Shown here: positions 40,601 to 49,446 of the stretch, in pieces
How positions within the stretch are numbered: the stretch's first letter is position 1
How the letters are laid out: each line of letters starts with the position of its first letter
Source of the DNA: Pichia kudriavzevii
Lineage: Eukaryota; Ascomycota; Pichiomycetes; Pichiales; Pichiaceae
Direction of reading: 5' to 3'
Assembly: GCF_003054445.1 (NCBI RefSeq)
Contig: NC_042506.1
Coordinates: 193,501-257,500, forward strand
DNA length: 64,000 bases
Notes under the pieces: generated by a model
Database searches by the model: none
The model's input: only the letters and a program-made list of their open reading frames with translations
What the model was told of the DNA's origin: nothing
Translations under genes and position numbers: made by a program

Positions 40601-41541
40601 ACATTCTCAAAGTTTGCCAACTCATCTAGGAGGATCTCCTTGGGGCGATTCAAGAGATCCGTTGTTAGTTTCAGACTTTCGATATTCTTGAGCATATTTT
40701 TCTTGTCTTGTTCAAGTGACTCGATTTTGGAGATTGTTCTTTCATAATCTTGATTAGAAGTGTAAACTTTTTGTAATTTGAGAGTGAGCTCATCAATTTG
40801 CGATTGCTTCTCGTCCATCACAGCTTGATTTTCTCTTATTCTAGATTGAAGTATACCAATTGATTTTCTTTTGCTAGCAGCTCTAACCTTGTCATTTTTC
40901 AAATGTTCAACGTTGTTGTTGATTAATTTGATAGTTGCATTTATATCTTTGGTCATTGTTTTCACGTTTTCTAAGATTTTGATGAATTTGGAAGAATCGA
41001 ATATTTCATCAAATTTTTTCTTTAGAACGGCAGATTCACTGATGGGCCAAAGACTCTCATCCTGATGGCAGAAAACAACATAGTTTAATATAGCTTTGGA
41101 GACGCCCAAATGTTGAGGTATTAGGTTCTCGATATCTGCAACCTTAGAGCTGATGGTTTGCTTCTCACCGTGATGTATAGCCATTAATTGGTTCTCTTTT
41201 GTTTTGAAGCTAATTGTCTTCGTCCTTGGGTTTTTGATAGCCATTAAGCTCTTGCTCAATATAAGATTGACGCGTTTGGTATTCTGAAATGCCAACTTGA
41301 TTTGGGCCTTTGTCTCATTAGAGCTATGTAGATTGGGGTCATTGATAAAGGACGCCCCTGTCTTGGTGTTTGGAGGCAGCTCATTTGTTGTTGCATACCT
41401 TAAGCATTCGATTATTGTCGTTTTACCTGATCCATTTGTACCAACAATTAGCGTCAATGGTTTACTAAACTGGATGGTCTCTTGAGATTCGTCTGAAAAA
41501 GACCTGATCCCACATATCGATAGCTTGTAGATACTAGACAT
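37597..41541 (-). CDS. RAD50: RAD50, Mre11-Rad50-Xrs2 complex SMC-like ATPase
   Basis: DNA double-strand break sensing, tethering and resection. The 1,314-residue product (S. cerevisiae 1,312) has Walker A GTNGSGKTTI near residue 34, two long coiled-coil arms, and the zinc-hook CxxC (HNCLLCRRKF) near residue 678. The ABC signature SAGQRVLASIIIR and Walker B LDEPTTNLDDENIES near 1235 follow. The N-terminal MSSIYKLSICGIRSF is characteristic. It is convergent with RBA50 and shares 17 bp of coding sequence in opposite orientation. Divergent from CRS1. Confidence 0.97.
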   Translation of the reverse strand: MSSIYKLSICGIRSFSDESQETIQFSKPLTLIVGTNGSGKTTIIECLRYATTNELPPNTKTGASFINDPNLHSSNETKAQIKLAFQNTKRVNLILSKSLMAIKNPRTKTISFKTKENQLMAIHHGEKQTISSKVADIENLIPQHLGVSKAILNYVVFCHQDESLWPISESAVLKKKFDEIFDSSKFIKILENVKTMTKDINATIKLINNNVEHLKNDKVRAASKRKSIGILQSRIRENQAVMDEKQSQIDELTLKLQKVYTSNQDYERTISKIESLEQDKKNMLKNIESLKLTTDLLNRPKEILLDELANFENVLSNQAKQCETLQHYIDDNNSKIVKLRNELNQTLVQSGNLKSLHEKYLENLQKRDDMMGEFTHQLAIDDISQFDSKLSSELSRLSTLYNQKKSDYEQLTKEISDKLLSLQFAKSNESKHLQYLSTDKENLYRRMQEFESRYENITGHQTKLKSLKAKLDSEIEKLKKLKTSNEIHTLNMKIDEKNNELISMEIKLENLQRKLKESRISIDIHTKLKILKDLNNSSSRDLNSSLANVTKEFPDLSKDTLGDSFESNMKTLDTEINRKRSELETQKFRRSKSKIDYDVSLASLGEKQEQIKSYETQFLHLNDQYKSIYGDNLTLEKYENIMDDIELDYNDEFQQSKEIQFLSGYYTKAKKSADEDHNCLLCRRKFNDSDPKDQERLSAFSGLLTVRLNRLSSREGFEENVKRKELFLNSLRDFKSNALKLLHIKKEEIPKLSHKIEEQKRSLLQYDETINKIELDLEEKRGQLKKMKILEHDVSVFKHHSEAIKERELEIERLQQTIEESGMFEDTEELERQNSLLYKALKDTRNGIESLKLNRDAKQRRNTEIEKGIDQMKLSINELELKSLDKLNIEKAIEEIKSQIKDIEKSFTLSQDKIVELDSSIAEYESQLKNQNIIKQDDLSKIQNQVEELEKIKKHFSQIDEEIKGYIDNNIEAKLSEADEKIDRINSQITQLSFENEKKSAELKRLEAAVSDSSHQERNIRANLNLIQFEEDIVSLDDQIDQLDIKKAYAHRSEYLSTTAQLQEQQKQYQRELATKLGETTQLERQVTDIADEIERDYKDIDKRYMIEYAKLQTKLAMATDLTTVYKSVDNGVMEYHQTQMAKINNILDELWKKTYTGNDVETIMIKSDPIQGKKKSDTMATNNRSYNYRVVMIKNGTELDMRGRCSAGQRVLASIIIRIALAECFCLNFGMIALDEPTTNLDDENIESLARALHSIIRERAVQRNFQLIIITHDEKFLRCMNAVDFTDHYYKVIRDERLNSTINKVSIATVTE

Positions 41542-41864
41542 TCGCCTAGTTTACGGAAATAATGAACGTCTTCTTTTCTTCTGTTCTACGTTCCTGCTGG
41601 TGGCTATGTACTTAGAGCACACTGGTTGAAGCTCAGGTCTTCATATAACCACAAACTCAATTAAAGAGGGCGACAACAGTGCACCTTTTTTTTTTGAGGG
41701 AGATGGGCTTCAAGTTTCCATTTTCCATTTTCCAATTTTTTTTTCCTCCTCCTCTGCATTATCCGTTTTACAATTGATGAAAATCATTTGGATCATGTTT
41801 TCCAACGATCACACTAATGTGGGTTGATATTTTTCATACTTAAGTTTTTTTCTTTTTTTTTTCA
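41542..41864. promoter_or_regulatory. RAD50/CRS1 divergent promoter
   Basis: A 323-bp region rich in T tracts, including a run of T ending directly before the CRS1 ATG. No specific regulatory site is recognised. Confidence 0.35.
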
Positions 41865-44258
41865 ATGGCTCCATTGTTGGGTAGACATCTTCAACGTATC
41901 AACTTTATACTCTCTATACGACGTGCCATGTCATCAGAAGCAAACACCACCAAATGGTATCCACCCGTTACTAAGGACGCCAATTCGAGACCAGTTTTAA
42001 AATTGTACAACACACTGACTCATAGTAAGGTTGAGTTTGTTCCCGAGGAGGCAGGCAAGATCAAGTGGTACTCCTGTGGTCCAACCGTTTACAACCCTTC
42101 GCATATGGGACATGCCAGAAATTACGTCAGTATCGATATCAATAGGAGGATCTTGCAAGACTATTTCAACTATGATATTCTGTTCATTCAGAACGTGACT
42201 GATATTGATGACAAGATCATCATAAAGGCAAGACAGGAGTATCTCTTTGAGAAGTTCGTCAATAAGTTTGATTGCAAGGTGACTACGGAGTTGAAGGAAA
42301 GGACAGAACAGTCTGTTAGCGAGTACGTTAAGAAGAATTTGCCTGAATTTGAAAAAACTGGCGACATTTTGAACAGTTTCAACAAGTGGGCATCGACACT
42401 CAATTTGAAGGAAATCGGGTTAGAGAAGCCTAAGTTCCCAATGCATGTTAAGGCGGTCAACTTGGCGATCTCCGCAATTAACAACGATAAAATTGATTTT
42501 GATAAGTTTGTCAATTCAGTGAAGGATGTTGTGGTTTTATCTCTAGACAAGGAGTTTGGCCACGAGGTCACTGATCCTAACATTTTTCGGAAGTGCTCTT
42601 CATATTGGGAAAGACAGTTTGATTTGGACATGGAGAAATTGAATGTTCTAAAACCAAGTATAGTTACCAGGGTTTCCGAATATATTCCTGAGATTATTGA
42701 GTTCGTCGATAAGATTGTGAAGAGGGGCTATGCGTATGTGACCAGTGACGGTTCGGTTTATTTTAATACGAGTAGGTTCGACAAGGATGAAAAGCATCAG
42801 TATGCGAAGTGTCAACCTTGGTCCAAAGGTGATATGGAATTGCTAGAAGATGGTGAAGGGTCATTGACAAATGAGAAGTCCATTGAGAACAAGCTGAATT
42901 CGAGTGATTTTGCTCTATGGAAGTCATCCAAATCGGGAGAACCATTTTGGGATTCTCCATGGGGCCAGGGAAGACCTGGTTGGCATATCGAATGTTCTGT
43001 TATGGGTTCTGACTTTGTGGGAGAAAAGATGGACATCCACTCTGGAGGTATCGATTTAGCCTTCCCACATCATGACAATGAGATGGCGCAAAGTGAGGCG
43101 CATTATGACTGTCAACAGTGGGTCAACTATTTCTTACACACTGGGCATTTGCATATTGAAGGTCAGAAGATGTCCAAGTCTTTGAAGAACTTTATCACCA
43201 TTGATGAGGCATTGGAGAAGTACAGTGCACGTGAATTGCGATTGATTTTCAGTTTAGTGCAATGGAACAATCCTCTTGATTTCAAGGAGAGTCTATTGAA
43301 TGAGGCCAAATCCATTGAGTCTACATTTGACAAGTTCTTCAGTAAGATGAGGGCGTTGGCCAGAGACAACGAGGAGAAGCTAGCCAAGGGGGAGATTGTG
43401 AGCAAGAAGTTTGGAGCACTTGAGAAGAAGTTGCTAAAGGATTTTGAGGCTAGTAAGGACAAGTTCCATGCGTCACTCTGTGATAATTTGGCGACTCCGA
43501 TGGCCATTAGAAATTTAGGTGAGGTAATCAACAACTGTAACATCTACATCAGCGAGAGCGGAAGCGCCTTGAAGGTTGACCTCTTAGTTGAGATTGTCAA
43601 GTACATTACGAAAATGCTGGAGATGTTTGGGTTTGAGGTGCGTGGTGATAGAATGGGATGGACGGAAGTTGCACGTGCGGGTACTCAGAGCACTGTTGGT
43701 TCTGGAGGACATTCTGGTGGGGATTCCTTCAACAGAGAGGACGTCTGCATGCCGTTTGTGAAGGTGTTGAGTGGGTTCCGGGATGTTGTTCGGGAGACAT
43801 GTATTAAGAACGAGGAGGGGGGAGCCAAGAAGTTGCTTGAGAAGTGCGATTCTGTGAGAGATGGGGATTTATTACGACTCGGGGTTGCACTTGACGATAG
43901 AGGAGATGGCCAGGGAGCGTTGGTGAAGTTCCTCAATGACTCTGAGAGGGACGAGTTGCTCAAACAGCAGGCTGAGAGAGAGGCTGTATTAGCGGAGAAG
44001 GCTGCAAAGAAGGCGGCAGCTGCAAAGGCAGCCTTTGAGAAGGAGAAGCTAAGGTTAGAGAGGGGTAAGGTTCCGCCTAAGGAGATGTTCCAAACGGACG
44101 AAATGAGGCAAATGTACAGTGCATGGGATGAAGAAGGGCTTCCGTTGAGAACCGTTGATGGTGAGGATGTCAGTAAGAGTGCTCGGAAGAAACTCGCCAA
44201 GCAGCAGCTTGCACAGACAAAACTCTATAAGGAGTACCTTGACTCACTGAATAAGTGA
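41865..44258 (+). CDS. CRS1: CRS1, cysteinyl-tRNA synthetase (probably dual-localised)
   Basis: Class I synthetase charging tRNA-Cys. The 797-residue product has the zinc-binding CGPTVYN, the HIGH-type PSHMGHAR (about 76-83), the SGGIDLAFPHHDNE block, and KMSKSLKNF (about 433). A fungal C-terminal extension is rich in Ala/Lys/Glu helices. Two in-frame ATGs matter. The first (41865) adds 21 residues that look like a mitochondrial presequence (MAPLLGRHLQRINFILSIRR). The second (41928, MSSEANTTKW) would give the cytosolic form. The second ATG has a G at -3 whereas the first has T, which favours leaky scanning. Confidence 0.96.
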   Translation: MAPLLGRHLQRINFILSIRRAMSSEANTTKWYPPVTKDANSRPVLKLYNTLTHSKVEFVPEEAGKIKWYSCGPTVYNPSHMGHARNYVSIDINRRILQDYFNYDILFIQNVTDIDDKIIIKARQEYLFEKFVNKFDCKVTTELKERTEQSVSEYVKKNLPEFEKTGDILNSFNKWASTLNLKEIGLEKPKFPMHVKAVNLAISAINNDKIDFDKFVNSVKDVVVLSLDKEFGHEVTDPNIFRKCSSYWERQFDLDMEKLNVLKPSIVTRVSEYIPEIIEFVDKIVKRGYAYVTSDGSVYFNTSRFDKDEKHQYAKCQPWSKGDMELLEDGEGSLTNEKSIENKLNSSDFALWKSSKSGEPFWDSPWGQGRPGWHIECSVMGSDFVGEKMDIHSGGIDLAFPHHDNEMAQSEAHYDCQQWVNYFLHTGHLHIEGQKMSKSLKNFITIDEALEKYSARELRLIFSLVQWNNPLDFKESLLNEAKSIESTFDKFFSKMRALARDNEEKLAKGEIVSKKFGALEKKLLKDFEASKDKFHASLCDNLATPMAIRNLGEVINNCNIYISESGSALKVDLLVEIVKYITKMLEMFGFEVRGDRMGWTEVARAGTQSTVGSGGHSGGDSFNREDVCMPFVKVLSGFRDVVRETCIKNEEGGAKKLLEKCDSVRDGDLLRLGVALDDRGDGQGALVKFLNDSERDELLKQQAEREAVLAEKAAKKAAAAKAAFEKEKLRLERGKVPPKEMFQTDEMRQMYSAWDEEGLPLRTVDGEDVSKSARKKLAKQQLAQTKLYKEYLDSLNK

Positions 44259-44942
44259 ATCATCAATTTAAGTAGAGTCTACCTTTTTGTGATTGTTTAT
44301 TTGTGGTAAAGTCCATCGTATTTTTATAGTATTGGGTAGTATTGAATCCTATAGTACAATAAGGACAAAAAAAAAAAAAAGAAAGAAAGATGTTGAAATT
44401 TCACCCCTTTCTGCGGCGTCAGTTCCAGCCGCACGGCTGGCGCCCGTGGAAACTCGGAACGGAGAAAAAAAACCTCTGCGAAAAACGGAAAAGAACGAAA
44501 AATACAAAGAAGCGGGAAAACCTCCCCTTCCCCCCCAAGAGAACTGTAAAGACGACGAGAAAAAGAAACGAGCGGAAGAGGAAAAATGTTCCAACTTTTT
44601 TTCGCGACTTTTTTTTTTTTTTCCCTAATCTTCCACGTTTAGCAAACAAAAACAGTACTAAACAGTGCTAAATAATGAAAAATAATGCTAAAGGGCGCCA
44701 AATAGTTCTAAATAGTGCCAAATTATGTGAAATTAGATGGAAATTGTTTGTTAAATTGTAAATTTCTCATTCTTAAAATTTTCTTCAGGTTGTTCATTTT
44801 CTCCATCCCCGTCATTCAATCAATTTACACATTTCTTCCAACACCGTCTTAATAACGGTTTGTTGCCATTTTTTTTCCTCTTTACTTGTGTTTTTGTATG
44901 TACTCCTTCTCCTAACCCCCCCCTCCCACCTTCATCAACCAC
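44259..44942. other. CRS1-SUT1-like intergenic region with a CCG-CGG palindrome
   Basis: A 684-bp gap. It contains a poly(A) run near 44367-44380, a perfect 7+2+7 palindrome CCAGCCG-CA-CGGCTGG at 44425-44440 about 500 bp upstream of the next gene, a T-rich tract near 44609-44621, and a degenerate AATAGTGCTAAAT-type repeat at 44651-44736. No gene is supported. Confidence 0.5.
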
Positions 44943-46691
44943 ATGACCTTCAACTTCAGTAACGACTTGGCCTGCTACTCGCTTGCCCGGTCTGTAAACG
45001 TCCCGGCCTCCGTGCTCGATTCTCATCACTGTTCCTATCGGGGTTCCCAGACTCTCAACGACACTTTTAATGGGACCCATTCTACCGCAATCTCCGCTGC
45101 ACGCCCGCCATCACCATCACCAACACCACCGACATCGACATCGACATCCGCAAGGCCCACACATACACCCACTGCAATATCTACATCTACGTCTACTCCA
45201 TCCCAGGTTGAGCTTGGAATGGAATTGGGGAAAAAAAACACACTGATTGAGACTCCGGCTTCTACATCGGCATGTTTCACAAAGTTGGACCTGCTCATCC
45301 ACACTGCCACTTCGGTCAGTCTCTCTCGTGATAATGGTGCCTTCCATTCAACACACCCATCGAAATACCATTCACTTGGTGCAACCCCAACTACCTCATT
45401 GGATTCCACCATTCCGAGTAAGAGGAAAATGCCAACGTCTTTACCCCCCTCCGCTATTGCGGCTTTCCCAATCGGGACGCCGTCGTGTTCGGGTACTTCA
45501 ACTTTGGACTTTCTCTGCAACCACGCGGAAAAAGTACTGGCACAACAAATGGACCACGCTAATCAAGGACAAGAAGCTAATACTAAGATTGACATTTTAG
45601 TAGAAACACAGGGGAACGTTTCAAATATAGATACCATTGACGTAAATACAGCCCCTCAGACCAATACAAATGTACAAACTCCTCTCAGCCGTACTTTTTC
45701 AGCCGTGAAGAGGAGGAGAAAATCAAACAAGACGTTGCTTTCTAATAATAACACCCCAGCTCTCCCTTCTTCTGCCTCTGCATCTAATCATCTAGCCATC
45801 AAGCTTGCATCTCCATCCAACCATTCAAAGAGACAGAGATCAGGACCATCCTGTGATTGTTGTAGATCGAGGAAAATCAAGTGTGATTCAGAGATTTTCA
45901 TATTGTCCACTCTGGATTCCATCTCGGGGGATGCTGAAACAAGGACCGACCAGCTTCCCAACTCAGACATTGCCCACTGTGAATTCATATCGTTGAATCC
46001 AAATACCGGATACCAGTACTATAAGATCATCAAGGACGAAGAACATGATCTCAATAATAGACTCACGTCTTTTAACTACTTACAGTTCAAACCTTGTTCT
46101 GCTTGCACAACAAAGAATCTGAAATGTTCCTTCTCTAAAGGCTTCACCAGAAATGATATCATCAAGTTCAACAAGTCGGAGAAATCCATGAATTCAATAG
46201 TAACCCCTGCAAATTCTACCCTTTCAACTTCGGCCTCTACCCCAATTCCTTCAAACCTACCTTCGTCATCTAATTCAGGATCAGGATCGGACCGCTCGTC
46301 ACCTACAACACCTCTACTCAAACAGGAGTCAACAAACCCAAGGAAATTAAAACATTCTTTAAGGACTCCGTCACCAACACCAGCTTCAACGCCAACCCCA
46401 AACTCATCGTTGGATCTCCCCTCAGATTACAATAACTCTAAATCAACCACAACGGCATCGTCAGCGTCAGCATCTTTATCATTACAAGCCTCATCCACAT
46501 CATTAGCATCATCATCATTATCAGCAGCAGTAGCAGCAACTTCTTCTTTTACCGCACCAACTGCTGGGAAATCTTCAAAGAAAACATCTTGTAATACTTG
46601 CAGGTTCAAAAAGATCAAGTGTGTCAAAGTCGAAAATGCCGACAATTGTGGCTATTGTCAGAAGAAAAACATCAAGTGTCGATTTGACTAA
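44943..46691 (+). CDS. SUT1-like Zn(II)2Cys6 regulator with two zinc clusters
   Basis: Fungal transcription regulator. Residues 300-400 match the Sut1/Sut2 pattern: KRQRSGPSCDCCRSRKIKCD, then a 70-residue loop, then FKPCSACTTKNLKCSFSKGFTRNDI. The ligands are C304, C307 and C314, then C385, C388 and C395. In S. cerevisiae, Sut1 influences sterol uptake and filamentation. A second, fully canonical cluster closes the protein: C550, C553, C560, C569, C572 and C579, with the stop four codons later. The rest is low-complexity Ser/Thr/Pro. The usual fungal transcription factor middle homology region is not visible in its 582 residues. Targets cannot be told from sequence. The ATG at 44943 is the first of the frame. 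Confidence 0.75.
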   Translation: MTFNFSNDLACYSLARSVNVPASVLDSHHCSYRGSQTLNDTFNGTHSTAISAARPPSPSPTPPTSTSTSARPTHTPTAISTSTSTPSQVELGMELGKKNTLIETPASTSACFTKLDLLIHTATSVSLSRDNGAFHSTHPSKYHSLGATPTTSLDSTIPSKRKMPTSLPPSAIAAFPIGTPSCSGTSTLDFLCNHAEKVLAQQMDHANQGQEANTKIDILVETQGNVSNIDTIDVNTAPQTNTNVQTPLSRTFSAVKRRRKSNKTLLSNNNTPALPSSASASNHLAIKLASPSNHSKRQRSGPSCDCCRSRKIKCDSEIFILSTLDSISGDAETRTDQLPNSDIAHCEFISLNPNTGYQYYKIIKDEEHDLNNRLTSFNYLQFKPCSACTTKNLKCSFSKGFTRNDIIKFNKSEKSMNSIVTPANSTLSTSASTPIPSNLPSSSNSGSGSDRSSPTTPLLKQESTNPRKLKHSLRTPSPTPASTPTPNSSLDLPSDYNNSKSTTTASSASASLSLQASSTSLASSSLSAAVAATSSFTAPTAGKSSKKTSCNTCRFKKIKCVKVENADNCGYCQKKNIKCRFD

Positions 46692-46902
46692 GAGGGTCCC
46701 AACCTTATATTTTCTACATCTACTTTGTTTTACTTTTTTTCCCCTCTAAAAAATTTAAAAAATTCATTTCTTAGGTACGTTCCATTCACGTGGCTTATTT
46801 ATTCTTTTCTTAACAAATCTTCTATAACTATACAGTCGTTTAAATTTTATAGCTTTACAATATTATCCTCTTTGCTGTGATTTTAATCAGGTAACTACGG
46901 CA

Positions 46903-48819
46903 TCATGATTTACCTCTGAAAGGTGGTGGCGGCGGTGGAGGTGGCAGATGCTGAGCAGGGTGAGTTGTTTTTTTGCCAGGAGCCTTCTTTGCAGGAGGTG
47001 GCGGAGGAGGTGGTGGCGGTAGTGCTTGTGGTGGTACTGATTGAGGTGCTTGCGGTGCTTGTGGTGGTGGTGGTGGCGGCGGCGTAGGAACAGAAACACC
47101 ATGCGACCTGGTTGTTGTATCCACTGCTTTTGTCGAAGGCAATGGAACTCTGTTTGTAGTTTTTAAACTTGGCGGATACACTGGTGGCTTCGTGTATGGC
47201 TGGGGAAGCAACTGTTGAGAACCATGAAGCTGCTGTACCGGCTGGTAGGAATTATTGCCTCTATGACGTTCAGAGTAATCATGGTTTCCTTCATAGTACG
47301 ATTTATTGTACCCAAGGTTTGGATGACTGTCATATTGCTGATAATAGCCATCTTGCTTATATTCAGTTCCCTGGTAGTGGTTGTTGAGTTGGTTGTTCCG
47401 TTGGCTGTTGTGTTGACGGTTATAGTTATGCTGGTACTGGCCGCTGTAATTGTTGTTGTAGCTGTCGTTGTAGTTATTATTGTTGTAGTTATTATTGTTG
47501 TAGTTATTATTGTTGTAGTTATTATTATTGTAGTTATTATTATTGTAGTTATTGTTATTGTAGTTATTGTTATTGTAGTTATTGTTATTGTAGTTATTGT
47601 TATTGTAGTTATTGTTATTGTAGTTATTGTTATTACTAGCGTAATTGGTAGTGTAATTGCTATTGTACTGGCGTTTAAGAGGAGGTGTCCCATGGTTACT
47701 AGGTGAGTATGACCGCTTCAATGATCCTCCTTTTCTTAGTTCTTCAGCCATCCTAGACTCATTCCCAACACTGTCGGCATTTCCACTCGTCTGGTGGACA
47801 CCAGGGTCCTCATTATTACCGTTCAAATCATTCATAAACTCTTCAAACTCTTGGTCCATCTCGTCCCCTTCTTTTCCTTCGGATATACAGTCCTTCTCCA
47901 AATGTCCGATATTACCACATTTTCCACATCTTAAAGTACTAGAGAATGATGGCTTTTGTGGACATGTATTTCTGCCGTGTCCTGAATTCCCACAAACCGG
48001 ACACATTCTTTCACTCGTTTCTCTATATGTACCGTTCAATTTGGCCAATTCCCTCAATTGGTCCCTTTTCAAATCATTTTGTCCAACTGGCGAAAATATA
48101 GCCTTGTCCATAACCTCCTGACATAGTTTCTTTGCCAAGTCAACCTTTTCTTGGCTATCTGCCGTTATTAAACAGTGTAGTTTTTCTTGTAAATGCGACA
48201 TATCAATATTTGATGGCCCCCGATTAACCTGCTTCACCGATCCTTTGCCTCTGATACCAATAACTGCTCCCGAGTCTTTCTGTAGCTTGTTCAAAGTATT
48301 TCCTCTTGGACCAAGCAGCAAACCTACAAAATTGATCTCTGGATATTCATCCGCCTTGATGTATAGCTTCTCAACAATTTTCGTTGGTTTCGGTTTATAC
48401 CAATCAGGCGCCTTGTAATCTTCAACCAACTGGAACATTCTCTCAACTAAAAAATTCCTTTCTCTATCCAGCTTCTGCCTCATCCTCTGTTCTCTAGTAT
48501 TCTTCCTTAGACCGTTGGAATCATAAATAGGTTCTGGAGATGGCGATCTAGATCTGCCATCTGTAGGTACAGGAACAGGTACACCGGTGGCTATCATATG
48601 TCCAATTTCATCTATTCTCACCAATGTAGCATATGCCTCAATTTGTTCACTTGTCAATGTGTTGCTTATGATAGTTGGTGTCGGCTTGTTGTGCTGTCTG
48701 ATAGCAACGCCTTTTGAAGGCTTACCAGTCCAATGGTGGCTCGAAAAAAGCCTTTCTCTAGTTCGTCCTCGATCTCCGAAATCCACATCTAGATCTAGTT
48801 TTGTTTCTTCCATTGCCAT
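46903..48819 (-). CDS. MSL5: MSL5 (BBP/SF1), branchpoint-binding splicing factor
   Basis: Recognises the intron branch-point UACUAAC in early spliceosome assembly with Mud2. The 638-residue product has an N-terminal helix-hairpin region, a KH-QUA2 domain (FVGLLLGPRGNTLNKLQKDS, about 165-290), and two CCHC zinc knuckles (CPVCGNSGHGRNTC, CGKCGNIGHLEKDC). A long Asn/Tyr tract contains eleven 5-residue units (about 395-450). The proline-rich C-terminus has several PPPPPP runs. It is longer than S. cerevisiae Msl5 (476) mainly because of the repeats. Two ATGs lie six bases apart (48819 and 48813). A canonical UACUAAC is present in the CHS3 intron in this window. Confidence 0.95.
   Translation of the reverse strand: MAMEETKLDLDVDFGDRGRTRERLFSSHHWTGKPSKGVAIRQHNKPTPTIISNTLTSEQIEAYATLVRIDEIGHMIATGVPVPVPTDGRSRSPSPEPIYDSNGLRKNTREQRMRQKLDRERNFLVERMFQLVEDYKAPDWYKPKPTKIVEKLYIKADEYPEINFVGLLLGPRGNTLNKLQKDSGAVIGIRGKGSVKQVNRGPSNIDMSHLQEKLHCLITADSQEKVDLAKKLCQEVMDKAIFSPVGQNDLKRDQLRELAKLNGTYRETSERMCPVCGNSGHGRNTCPQKPSFSSTLRCGKCGNIGHLEKDCISEGKEGDEMDQEFEEFMNDLNGNNEDPGVHQTSGNADSVGNESRMAEELRKGGSLKRSYSPSNHGTPPLKRQYNSNYTTNYASNNNNYNNNNYNNNNYNNNNYNNNNYNNNNYNNNNYNNNNYNNNNYNNNNYNNNNYNDSYNNNYSGQYQHNYNRQHNSQRNNQLNNHYQGTEYKQDGYYQQYDSHPNLGYNKSYYEGNHDYSERHRGNNSYQPVQQLHGSQQLLPQPYTKPPVYPPSLKTTNRVPLPSTKAVDTTTRSHGVSVPTPPPPPPPQAPQAPQSVPPQALPPPPPPPPPAKKAPGKKTTHPAQHLPPPPPPPPFRGKS
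47471..47635 (-). repeat. 15-bp coding minisatellite in MSL5 (eleven units)
   Basis: Eleven head-to-tail 15-bp units (plus-strand form TAGTTATTxTTxTTG) encoding N-N-N-N-Y. The units fall into blocks of three variants that differ only at synonymous Asn codon positions, which shows recent local copying. It makes a low-complexity Tyr/Asn linker between the zinc knuckles and the proline-rich tail. Confidence 0.95.
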
Positions 48820-49122
48820 TGCTCAGATACTATAGAGTTGTACTATATTTTCATATGTACCAGACTTTTTCCAATTGGAGCCGGTTGAAAAACCATATCT
48901 AATACTATAAATTTTTGACAAGGGAAAAAAAAAAGCCTTCAAGCCTTCAGTGGGTGCACGGATGCACAGCATTTTTTTTTTCTCTCGCCTTGTATTTGTC
49001 CCAATGAAAATTGATATTACTCGAGGTGACCAAATTGAATTCCAGAGTCCAAGCTTAACGTTAAAGGAATCGGGAAGCCAAGGCTTAAAAACACCAAAAC
49101 TAAAACAAACACATACACAACA
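48820..49122. promoter_or_regulatory. MSL5/NDUFS5-like divergent promoter
   Basis: A 303-bp region with two A/T homopolymer runs (near 48925-48933 and 48974-48982). No named site is recognised. Confidence 0.35.
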
Positions 49123-49446
49123 ATGGCTATCCAACAAGTCAGTAGAGTCGGTGGTCCAAACAGATGCTTTGGTACTTTCCAAAAGGCTATTGAATGTATG
49201 ACCAATGCAAACACAAAGAACAACGAAGAATGTAAACCATTCTTGGATGATTATGTTGAATGTAGAAGACACAGATTGGAAACCTATAAAATGGTTATTG
49301 TCAAACAACATTTAGAAAAAGATAGAACCGATTTGGATGTTGAAAAGATTGGTGCACCATATGTTAAGAAGAGAGACTACTTGACTCCTAAAACACTAGG
49401 TTTAGTTGGTGGTGATGATCATGCAATCCAAACTGCAAAGTTCTAG
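49123..49446 (+). CDS. NDUFS5-like twin-CX9C subunit of mitochondrial complex I
   Basis: 107-residue protein with an exact twin CX9C arrangement: C15-x9-C25 and C37-x9-C47. This is the CHCH fold imported by the Mia40 pathway into the intermembrane space. The wording around the cysteines (RCFGTFQKAIEC, EECKPFLDDYVEC, then a Lys/Arg helix) resembles the 15-kDa complex I subunit NDUFS5 (RC-x-EKEWIEC, EYDDFVEC). Saccharomyces lacks complex I, so its presence suggests a yeast that retained the proton-pumping NADH dehydrogenase. Other CHCH proteins (for example COX assembly factors) remain possible. Confidence 0.7.
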   Translation: MAIQQVSRVGGPNRCFGTFQKAIECMTNANTKNNEECKPFLDDYVECRRHRLETYKMVIVKQHLEKDRTDLDVEKIGAPYVKKRDYLTPKTLGLVGGDDHAIQTAKF

